This document shows positions 23,501 to 35,300 of a DNA stretch of 64,000 nt, piece after piece. The DNA is from Aradus depressus (taxonomy: Eukaryota; Arthropoda; Insecta; Hemiptera; Aradidae). The notes under the pieces were generated by a model. The model saw nothing but the letters and a program-made list of their open reading frames with translations, searched no databases and was not told the origin of the DNA. The stretch lies in assembly GCA_963662175.1 (NCBI GenBank), contig OY759216.1, positions 55,011,087 to 55,075,086 on the forward strand, read 5' to 3'. Numbering within the stretch: the stretch's first letter is position 1; each line of letters opens with the position of its first letter. Made by a program: the position numbers and the translations under genes.

Positions 23501-26500
23501 GGCGATCCCATCGCAGTGCTAAGTACTACAACTAGCGCTCTCTGGCAGCTACACCGGATGTACTCAGTACATAGACCACCTCAGGCCCTATCTAATCTAG
23601 CAACACACTGTCCTGCACTGAGACCTATATTATGTTATTCGGTGAATGAGACCTCAAACTGAGACATCTTATCTGTTGGCGATCCCATCGCAGTGCTAAG
23701 TACTACAACTAGCGCTCTCTGGCAGCTACACCGGATGTACTCAGTACATAGACCACCTCAGGCCCTATCTAATCTAGCAACACACTGTCCTGCACTGAGA
23801 CCTATATTATGTTATTCGGTGAATGAGACCTCAAACTGCGACATCTTATCTGTTGGCGATCCCATCGCAGTACTAAGTACTACAACTAGCGCTCTCTGGC
23901 AGCTACATCGGATGTACTCAGTACATAGACCACCTCAGGCCCTATCTAATCTAGCAACACACTGTCCTGCACTGAGACCTATATTATGTTATTCGGTGAA
24001 TGAGACCTCAAACTGCGACATCTTATCTGTTGGCGATCCCATCGCAGTACTAAGTACTACAACTAGCGCTCTCTGGCAGCTACACCGGATATACTCAGTA
24101 CATAGACCACCTCAGGCCCTATCTAATCTAGCAACACACTGTCCTGCACTGAGACCTATATTATGTTATTCGGTGAATGAGACCTCAAACTGCGACATCT
24201 TATCTGTTGGCGATCCCATCGCAGTACTAAGTACTACAACTAGCGCTCTCTGGCAGCTACACCGGATGTACTCAGTACATAGACCACCTCAGGCCCTATC
24301 TAATCTAGCAACACACTGTCCTGCACTGAGACCTATATTATGTTATTCGGTGAATGAGACCTCAAACTGCGACATCTTATCTGTTGGCGATCCCATCGCA
24401 GTACTAAGTACTACAACTAGCGCTCTCTGGCAGCCGGATGTACTCAGTACATAGACCTGCTCAGGCCCTATCTAATCTAGCAACACACTGTCCTGCATTG
24501 AGACCTATATTATGTTATTCGGTGAATGAGACCTCAAACTGCGACATCTTATCTGTTGGCGATCCCATCGCAGTGCTAAGTACTACAACTAGCGCTCTCT
24601 GGCAGCTACACCGGATGTACTCAGTACATAGACCACCTCAGGCCCTATCTAATCTAGCAACACACTGTCCTGCACTGAGACCTATATTATGTTATTCGGT
24701 GAATGAGACCTCAAACTGCGACATCTTATCTGTTGGCGATCCCATCGCAGTGCTAAGTACTACAACTAGCGCTCTCTGGCAGCTACACCGGATGTACTCA
24801 GTACATAGACCACCTCAGGCCCTATCTAATCTAGCAACACACTGTCCTGCACTGAGACCTATATTATGTTATTCGGTGAATGAGACCTCAAACTGCGACA
24901 TCTTATCTGTTGGCGATCCCATCGCAGTGCTAAGTACTACAACTAGCGCTCTCTGGCAGCTACACCGGATGTACTCAGTACATAGACCACCTCAGGCCCT
25001 ATCTAATCTAGCAACACACTGTCCTGCACTGAGACCTATATTATGTTATTCGGTGAATGAGACCTCAAACTGCGACATCTTATCTGTTGGCGATCCCATC
25101 GCAGTACTAAGTACTACAACTAGCGCTCTCTGGCAGCCGGATGTACTCAGTACATAGACCTGCTCAGGCCCTATCTAATCTAGCAACACACTGTCCTGCA
25201 TTGAGACCTATATTATGTTATTCGGTGAATGAGACCTCAAACTGCGACATCTTATCTGTTGGCGATCCCATCGCAGTGCTAAGTACTACAACTAGCGCTC
25301 TCTGGCAGCCGGATGTACTCAGTACATAGACCACCTCAGGCCCTATCTAATCTAGCAACACACTGTCCTGCATTGAGACCTATATTATGTTATTCGGTGA
25401 ATGAGACCTCAAACTGCGACATCTTATCTGTTGGCGATCCCATCGCAGTACTAAGTACTACAACTAGCGCTCTCTGGCAGCTACACCGGATGTACTCAGT
25501 ACATAGACCTGCTCAGGCCCTCCTTATTTACGCCAAATCATAAATACTAGTTTATACTTTCCGTTGTAATCTGTTTAAAGGCCTACCAATTGCTCTTTCG
25601 GAGAACTCCTTCGAATTACGAATTGTGATTACCTAGTAGCACTACCCGTTATCATGGCAACTTCCCGGAGCTTGTTCACCACATGCCTCTTGAATTGAGT
25701 AGTTCTCGTTCCAGTTCTTCTGTCTTGAGTTTAATCTGTGTTCATTCTATTTGGAATATGCCTTGTACAATTTACAATTTTTGTAAATATTGAATATTAG
25801 GCCATAGAGAACTTTCTTTTTTTTTATTTATTTATTTATTCTGCAATCTGTTTAAAAACAATAAGCAGGAGGGTTTACAAGAGAATAAACTATAAAATAA
25901 TGTGTAATACAAAATATTTAAAAAAAATAATAAGAAGTGAAAAGGAATACTCGTAGATACAAAATAATAGTAAATATAGGTATACCTATATTTACTATTA
26001 TTTTGTATCTAGGAGTATTCCTTCTTTTCATTTTTATTTACATTTTTTAAATTTTGTTTTTTGTATACATACAAAAAAGAAAATATAAAAAAATGTAAAT
26101 AAAAGTTAAAAGTACCTAACAAAAATAATAATGCTAAAAGTAAAAATTAATAAAAAATATATACAAAGTGAATAATAAGTGTGGTAAATTAGTAAAATAA
26201 AAAGAAAGTATAAGAAACTTGACGAGAACAGCACCAGTAATACTCCAGCATATTGCCATCCCCCACTCTCCAAGATAAGATACTGAAGGTTTAGAGGAAG
26301 AGCGGAAACATACGTATGAGGCGGGATGCAAAGTCAATTTTAGAGATCGGAGGACCTCAAAAGGGCATAAACTGATGTTAACAGTCCACCAAGATAAGGT
26401 TTAGAGGGAATGCGGAAACTTACATATGAGTCGGTGAATAGCCTCGAATTCGGAGATCGAAGGACACAAAAGAGCAAAAAGGTAAGTAAGGGACAAAAAA

Positions 26501-29500
26501 GATAAATAGGAAAATAAAGATTAAATTGCTGCAAATAAATATTTCGAAGGTTTAGATGGAGAGAAGAAACTTACATGGTTTGGGTGTAGGCTCTGTAGTC
26601 TAGAAAAAACATATTACTGCAGTAATGTCAGTAGAGAGGCTTCAACGAGATACTACGATAGTCAACCATAAGTAATGTGCAAATTTGGTCTGGTTTTAAT
26701 AAAAATAGCCGAGAAAGAAATAAAGAATATAGTTCGTTCTTGTGGCAACGATTCTTCATATTTTCTGAAATGACATTAACTATCCAAAACAGCTGAAGAG
26801 GAAATATAGGATTTAGGTGGTCCTTGTGGCACTGATTCTTCGTATTTCTGAAAAAACACAATACAGCAATGATCTCTTTATTTTGTGGACCCTTACCTTC
26901 TGATGTTGCTTTGAAAGGTCATAACGTATTCAGGGGACCCTGAAACGTCAATATCTGTTGAATACTCGATCTCGGATTTTCGCACGAATAGGTACGATAC
27001 TTCCTTATACCTACTGTAGTAGTAAACAGTTATTTATTGATCGGAGTATGAGTAATAATATTAGATTAGTGCGGGCTAGAGCGTAAGGCTTTGGTTTCAT
27101 GGTCCCACCACGGTTGCGACTTCGAATCCCTTGCGGCAGAGTTATATTTCATAGATAGAACACTCTCCCGAGGCCACCGGATGTTGTGTTTTTATTGTTG
27201 TTTTGTATGTTCTGTAAAAATTAAAAATTTTGTTTAGATAAAACAAAAATGTCCTAATATGTACATCTGTAATATATTCTGCAAAAGTCTGGCAGTTAAC
27301 TATTGTCATGGAAACACTATTTGTACTTGACCTTGACCATGTGTGTGAGGGCGCCGGTAGCTCAGTGGTATGCGTGCTTGACTTCTGAGCTCAAGAACGT
27401 GGGTTCGTAACCCGACCGAGGCCCTTAGTTTATTTTATCTGGGAGTTAAAATAAACTTAAGCACGCCGTCCTTCGGATGGGACGTTAAGCGATGGTCCCG
27501 AGCCTGTACGATGTCAGGTACTCGTCAAAGACCCCTGCCCTAGGTGAATAAAAATTTAGGGTAGGCAAAATTTAGGACTCCCACAGTAGAGTCGGGCTCA
27601 TGTCCACCAGAGTGACGAATGAGCGCTCTGGTAGTAAGCGATATGACCTCGTAGTTGGAGCCCGGACATGAGTCATAAAACCTAGCCTAACCTTGACCAT
27701 GTCAGTCTCTCTTCTTTTATTACGGGGGGCGGTCAGTTTTTTTGATATACTTACAAGTTTCCAGTTTTTGACAAAACTTTTTTTATGTAAAAAATGAGTT
27801 GAATACATTTTATATTATCTGCTATATACCTCGTTTTTTTGGTAAATGTAATAGACAACAATTTTTATTCAATTTTTTGAATTAAGAGGTAAAAAAAAAA
27901 TTTTTTTTTGTTTATGAATGAACCCAAACCATTTTTCAAAACGAAAATAGGATCATTTCTGTGGCTTTGAGAAGGGGATACATTTCTCTATCTTCTATTT
28001 AGCCTTAAATCACTGTTCTTCTAGATAAAGCAAAAAAATGAACCAAAGGAACAAAGACACTTCTGCCCTCAAGCGGCCGATTTTGCAAATATCCTAGACT
28101 TTATTCTATACCACCGCTATGACATCAGACGTTGCTTCTGCAAATTCAACTCATTTTTCATTTTTTTTTGTAATTTTTTTTGAGTTGTGACAGTATCCCT
28201 CTTGAATTGATATATTTGATATAATTATTAATTGCCTTGTTTTGATGTCTAGATACGGTCTGCTTGGTCCGAGTGGTTGCGGCAAGACAACCCTTCTCAA
28301 CTGTATCGTGGGCCGGGTGGAATTGGACGCTGGCATTATCACTACCAAGGCAAGACGAAAAGCGGATATCGGCTATATGCCACAGGTCAGTTCACATTAG
28401 ATATTATTCAATTATACTGTTCAACAATTAGATTTTATTTTTTATATATAAATTGCAATATTTTGTGCGCTGAAATGCTGAAACATCTATAATTTAAATT
28501 TTTTTGGGGTCCTGCATGGGGCCCTCGGGTGGCTGGCGTGCACGCCTGGCTGGATGGGGGGGGGGCCTGGGGCGGCGCCGCCGGGGCCTCTGGACTGGAA
28601 CGGTTCCGGACTTGGAGGGTGTGGACGGCTTTCCTCACATGCACACCCTCGTCTCCAAGTCCCATTACCTTCACGATTAAGCTAAATGCTTCATATACTT
28701 GAGTGAGTGTGGCCCGGCGGTGCCGTTGTCTTTGTCCCCCCGCCCGGCCTGCCTGTTCGTTGGTCGCCCTGGGTCCTGTGCTTGGCCTTCCTCTTGGCCC
28801 CCTGGACCCCTGTGGGATCCCATCATGGCTGTTCTCGTCAACTGCATCAAGAGTTTGCTGGTATAGTTAGGGTAAGGAACGTAACAAGATAGGGCGATAA
28901 TAACCGAAGCAGTTGTTCGCCCAAAATAAATAAACCAACCAATCAATCAAAAAATTTTTTATCACCTTACTTTTTTTATAATGTAAGAAGAACAAGAAGA
29001 GTTTATTATAACAGTCGCATTTACAGAGGTACAATTATACAATAAGGTTCCTTAACCATTACCTTATACACTAAATACAATTCAAAAATAATCAGTTAGT
29101 TAAAAACAATGCTACTGCTTAAGAGTAAATTCTAAAATTTCTTTAAGAAAATAATAAAAACTAAAAAGATAAAAAGCAAATGCAAAGTAACTGAAATGAA
29201 TAGAAAATAAATAAATTAACATTCAAAAACCGAGATTATAATTTAGAATCGTGAACGGATATTTTTGTGTTTCCCTCCCTGAGTTTTCCCTATTTTCTTT
29301 ACCAAAACGTGTTGATTTGTGTCACACTTAAATAAAAAGTTTTTACTGAAAATTATTATGTAGTCCAGTAGGAGCTCAACATTTAGGTCTTCATGGATTT
29401 GGAGGATGGAGGTGTCTCTTGAGTAGCTACCAACCAATCTAAGGCTTTGGGCCATTTCAAGAGTTCTCCAGTTGGTATTGCTTGTAATAAGTTCTTTGTT

Positions 29501-31390
29501 TATTGAGTTGAAATATATATATAGGTGTATATTTCTGGGTTTTCAGGGTTAAAATTATAATCAAGAGATTAAAAATCATTCATAAATAATTGCACTATCT
29601 GTGCACGTAATAGTATAGAAAACCTCAAAATGAATAGAAAAATGGTTTTCCGCATGGCGGCTGTGCTTGTAAGTTCTGGATACACATATAAAATGTCATT
29701 TTTGGAATTAGAGGATCGGAAAACATGTAATTCTATTGAAAATTCAACATCGAATTTGCAATAATTACCGATAATGAATATTCAATTCTTTATTAGCCTT
29801 TGGGAAATACATCTTTTAGGCTCAGGGTTCGGCCTGATATATACATTATTCAGTTAAAAAAAATAATAAAATAAATGAAAATAGAAAATAATAATAATAA
29901 TAAAGTTCAAAGTAATAGAACCTAACTGTTAATTAACAAATAAAAAAAAAAAAGTGAAAAAACTTCTAGTAAAATGGTATTTTATTTAAATACTTCAATG
30001 ACCTCTGATTTTTAGCGCCCTTACTATGTATAGTATGATATTATTGAGGTTTTGGTTGTTTGTAATGTTGAAAAGGGTCTTGTGAGGTTGTGGGCTCTTT
30101 AGCGCTTCTACCAGGTACTTTTTTCTTAGTTGGCTGAAGGCTGGACACTCCATGAAGAAGTGGTGGATGTCGTCCGGTCGGTCTTCGTTGCAGACACTAC
30201 AGCTGTCTTCCCTGTTGAAGAGGTAGTTCACTCCTCCCACCGTCACTCCAGCCAGGACTGATAATGAATATATCGACATGAAATTAAATAAGGGTGCATT
30301 TATCAATTGTCTGCGAAATCGGTCGAAGGGAAAAGGAGCTTGATTTAAATACCCTAATAACTTCCGATATAAAGAATCTATCTATACAGAATTTAGAAGC
30401 CACTATGTAAGTCAAATATTGAGTTTTAGACCAAGCAATCGATTGGCTTTGGAGGGAGAGCGAAAACGTAATCGATTAATTCGTGCTGGGGAAGTACATA
30501 GCCGGTGATTCACTGATGTTTATTTTTTTTCTAATTCCTGTAGTGTAGAGTATGACGCTGTCCTGGGGGCCCGCGTTAAAATGTGGGACTAGGATCCGAC
30601 TATTGTTTGATACCTTTTCACTACAACTTTCACTATTAACAGTTAAAAGTTGAAAGATTCGATATGGGAAATGCCTCATGGCCCAGTTCCTCCAACATAA
30701 TATATTTCAAAAATGAGATCCTACAATATTGAACTATCAATTGAAAATTTTTATTCAAAGATCTTTCAAGTCGAAAAATAAAAATAAATCTCGTATTGAT
30801 ACTCGACATTTTTTGAAGAGATATTGTGAAACACTTAATAAAAAGTAAAGAAAAAACGTACATTAAAAAAAAAATATCGTCACCATAATACTACAACTAG
30901 ATAACTCGAAAATCGCCATGTATGGGATAATTGTACCATTAGTTGTATTTTGCAAGTATCTTTGTTGTACTAGAAGTAGACAATTTTAAGAAAATATGTT
31001 AAGAACTTATATAAAAATTTCAGTGTTCAATTTGGATCATTCTACAACGGCTGATTAATAAAAAAAAAAAAAAGATTTGCGTTTTTCTCAAAACTAAATT
31101 TCGAGATGTCTAGTTGTAGTATTAAGGTGATGATATTGTCTATTTAACTAAATATATTTTGTGAAACAGACAATATTATATTTTGTGAAATAGACAATAT
31201 TTTTTAGTTTTTTCCTTAATTTTTAAAATCTCGTATGGTTCTGAGATGTGGCGATTATAAGTTAACCCTTGAAAAACCATCAATTTTATTTTTAATACAA
31301 ATTGCGCGGTAAATCACCGGCACTGTACTTCCCCAGCACGAATAATTCAATTAAGTTCTCTCTCCTTCCAAAATCAAAAATATTATATTA

Positions 31391-31438
<48 letters not shown>

Positions 31439-32326
31439 GACTTGTGAATACTCACTAAATCTTGTGTCGATACATTGAGTACATCGGCAGTTATTGAGGT
31501 TTTTTTGTGTTGAGACCCTCTGATCCACCCCACCCCTTACCTCCGGCAAATACAGCTGAAAATTAAAAGGTGTCGTTATGGAGTAATGGATACACATATA
31601 TCTATGGTCACAGGGAATAAGTTGTTAAGTCGTAAAATGGCCAAAATGAGCTAGTATACTGTGATCATCTCCCAAGCCATCTGCGCACCGTGAAGAAGTT
31701 GGGAGCTCAGAAGTCTAATACTTTCGGAATTATAACGTTGTGGGTTTCTTGGTATCTCGTAAAATTGTGTATGTTCTCGGTTAAATCAACTTAATCTACT
31801 TCTTTGTGGAATCATTCGCGAGATAACTGCATTTAACCATTTTTTAACTACGGCAGACTATTCCTAGTGAAAAGGGTGTTTTCGGTTAAATCAACTTGCT
31901 CAACATTAGAGAGGCATCATTCACGAATATTTCAAAAAGTATGGTTAATAATTAGATAAGTGATGGGGAATGATTAGGTAACTAAGGGAAAATCCAAGGA
32001 AGGATTAACAATATTCATTTACATTCATTCCTATAGATTTAGAAGGTATATGATTAATAATGATGCAAACATAATTTATTTATTCCAAAAACTGGATTGG
32101 TTGGTTGGTTGGTTGGTTATTTTGGGCGAACAACTACTTCGGTTATTATCGCCCTATCTTGTTACATTCCTTGCACTACAAACTGGATTTACACGATTAA
32201 TGCAAAAGTAAAAAAGTGCTGCCCTGAAAAGTTACTAATTTAGGCTTACCAATTTATTCCCTGTGACCACAGATATAATTTCGCGTGGGTACATTCACTC
32301 TATCGGGAGTTATCGTGTTCAACAGA

Positions 32327-32361
<35 letters not shown>

Positions 32362-35300
32362 AGATCAGGAAAACATGAAATTCCTTCGAAAACTCAGCAT
32401 TGAATTTTTGACTCATTACTATTCTCCATAGTTCGTATAGATGGGGAATTTAAAATAATTAATAAATTGGCAGATTGTTTCCTTACCACATGTTGGATTT
32501 TGAGCGCCATATTGGTTGAAAGATGCCCCCCCTGGATCGAGTTTGGATACGTTCGGGAAGTCGATGTACTGCTAATTATTCATCGCTAATAGAGATAAAT
32601 ATTTTCATGATAAGCTCACTTGAACGATCTGTCCTTGTTGGCAAAACTTATTATGATTCGAACCTTGAATACGCAAGAAACAATATCTTAATTTTGTGGC
32701 TGTTTCTCATTTGAAGGATCTTATTGTACTTCATTGTTTTACGTTTCGTTTTGCATTCGGCAATCGGAGATTAGAGTCAGACCATTTGTTTTGTGATTGT
32801 AATGAGACAAATCTGAAAATGTACCTATATAAGCATATCGTCACAGGCTTCAAACTTAAGCACGCCGTCCTTCGGATGGGACGTTAAGCGATGGTCCCGA
32901 GCATGTACGATGTCAGGTACTCGTTAAAGACCCCTGCCCTAGGTGAATAAACATTTAGGGTAGGCAATATTTAGGACTTCCACAGTAGAGTCGGGCTCAT
33001 GTCCACCAGAGTGACGAAAGAGCGCTCTGGTAGTAGGCTCAACTAAAAAATCCCCATAATAATAATAATAATAAATTTATTTCCGTTAAACCAATACATG
33101 GTAATAGGATACGTCAAAAGAATTTATACATTAAGATAGCTTATATATTAGATACATAACTACTTGAGTCTAATACATCTATGATTAGTAGTGATAACAA
33201 AACTATTAAAAAAAGTAAAAAGAAATTAATAAAAAATGAACAAATAAATACTTAAAAATATATGAGTGCATAAACAAATTAATACAAGATACATTTATAA
33301 TAAGTAGAGACATTTTTCAATTTAATAGAAAATAAGATAACTATTTTGCAAAAAAAACTTCGGAAGTATCTATCCCAACGATGTTTCTGGACGTTCTTAC
33401 GTCTCATCATCAGGTCCCAATGTGCGATATAGAAGAAAAAAACAAAAAACAATGTAACTATAACAATATATGAAAAATAAATATATAGATTAACCAATTA
33501 TAAATGAATATATAAAAAAGTGTAAATAAATAAAATAATTGCCGATGTAATGAATGTAACGACATGAAATTTTATATTTGCCCACGAAATCGGTCTAAGG
33601 GAAGGGGAGATCTGAGAAGGGAGACAGGATTCAAATACCCTAATAATTGTCGATATAATGAATGTATCGACACAACATTTAGTGTGAGGCTTCGGAAGCC
33701 ACTATTAAAACAAATATGAGTTGTACTCCAAGTATCGATTGGCTTTGAAGGGAGAGCGGAAACTTACTTGATGTTCTGGGGAAGTACATAGCTGGTGACT
33801 ACTTTTTTTCAAAGGCGGTTTAATTTTAATTTTAATTTTTTTTTGCGTTTTGACAGCGATTGGTAATTAACGTGTGTTGAGATAGATATCGAAAGATAGT
33901 GAGATGAGAACGAGGCTGTGATACTATGACGTCAGTCAGATCGTGTGTCTCATTCTGATCAGGACGGAGTGTCCTCAATGAAATCTCGCCTCCACACGTA
34001 ACATACAGTGCTGGGTTGTTATTCTGCCCTCTGTTATTTCTTAACTGTTAAGTGCTTTCAATAGTAGAAGACTGCTACTTTGTATATTAAAAAATAACAT
34101 TTTCATAATTTAATCACAAGATAGGTATTTTATTTCTTGGTTGGTAGGCGGATTTGTTAAATATGTAATACAGAATTATCTAGTTGAACAATCAATTTTA
34201 TTTACATCACAACTAGTTTCGGCAATTTGCCACCTTTAGGTGGTGAATCTGAACATACATAAACCAATAAATATTTTTATAAAAATCACTAGAAATAGAT
34301 AATTAAAATGCACAATTTCTTTGTCAAACTTCACTATATATTCTCAAATACTCAACTAGTTTCGCCGTGTTAAGGCATTATCAAGAGTCACTTACAAACT
34401 TACACTAACAATAATTTTTACACATAATACTTTTATGTATTTCGGTGTTTATTTTGATAACACCTATTATTTTATCACATGTTATCTTACATAACTTATT
34501 TATTGTTAATTATTGATTTGATAATAATAGTATAGAATATTTGTTGGTTTATTTATGTTCAAATTCACCACCTGAAGATGGCAAATTGCCTTAACTAGTT
34601 GTGGAATAACTAAAATACATATATTGTTGGACTGATACCTCTATATTACTTATTTAAGATAACTTATTACAGTTTATACTAACTTTCAGTTCATATTTAG
34701 TTATTATGACTCATGCCCGGGCTTTAATTACAAGGTCATATCAGCCTACCACCAGAGCGCTCTTTCGTCTCTGGTGGACATGAGCCCGACTCTATTATGG
34801 GGGTCTTAAATTTCGCCTATCTTAAATTTTTATTCACCTAGGGCAGGAGTCTTTTACGAGTACCTGACATCGTACAGGCTCGGGACCATCGCTTAACGTC
34901 CCATCCGAAGGACGGCGTGCTTAAGTTTATTTGACCTCCCAGATAAAATAAACTAAGGGCCTCGGTCGGGTTTCAGTTTATATAACCTGTTATCCTCCGT
35001 TCCTGTTACTTACCATCCTGCTATTTCTGCTGTTCTGTTACCAAAGACAACCCAACTGTTATACTGCTACTTGCTATTATTATTGTGTTTTGCGTTGTGA
35101 ATATTAATTGAACAAACAGCTTCTAAAATCCAAATTAATTAGTTTGTAAATGTGGCTAATTTTTTTCTGTCTTGTTTATGATCATCAAAAATAATATTTA
35201 GAAACAATTATGTACAAACAGTATTACAATATATTATAAATAATAATTATTGTTTGGAGAGTTAGTTCTGGTGTCTTGAATTGGGTACAAGGTGACACTT

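Larger units (their letters stand above)
31308..32455 (-). repeat. Family D copy split by a TIR transposon
   Basis: Left part 31308-31600 (CCGGCACTGTACTTCCCCAG, a T-run at 31396-31430, GATACACATATA). Right part 32274-32455 (TATAATTTCGCGTGGGTACA, ATCGGGAGTTATCG, a T-run at 32331-32360, GGAAAACATGAAATTCC). The two parts are contiguous in other D copies. Confidence 0.75.

Noticed and set aside
19119..25523. CRISPR-like array
   Set aside because: Long contiguous units without distinct spacers, in a eukaryotic intron.
19330..25543. Series of long + strand reading frames (up to 604 codons) in the satellite
   Set aside because: They are products of a 177-bp unit divisible by three; the 172-bp units break them, and there is no start context, domain or conservation to support a gene.
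27349..27425. tRNA gene
   Set aside because: A- and B-box-like sequences are present, but the cloverleaf is imperfect and the sequence continues into the SINE-A body in many copies.
28435..28946. Minus- and plus-strand frames in the GC-rich block after exon 2
   Set aside because: Low-complexity proline/alanine-rich translations in all frames, caused by base composition of repeat E.
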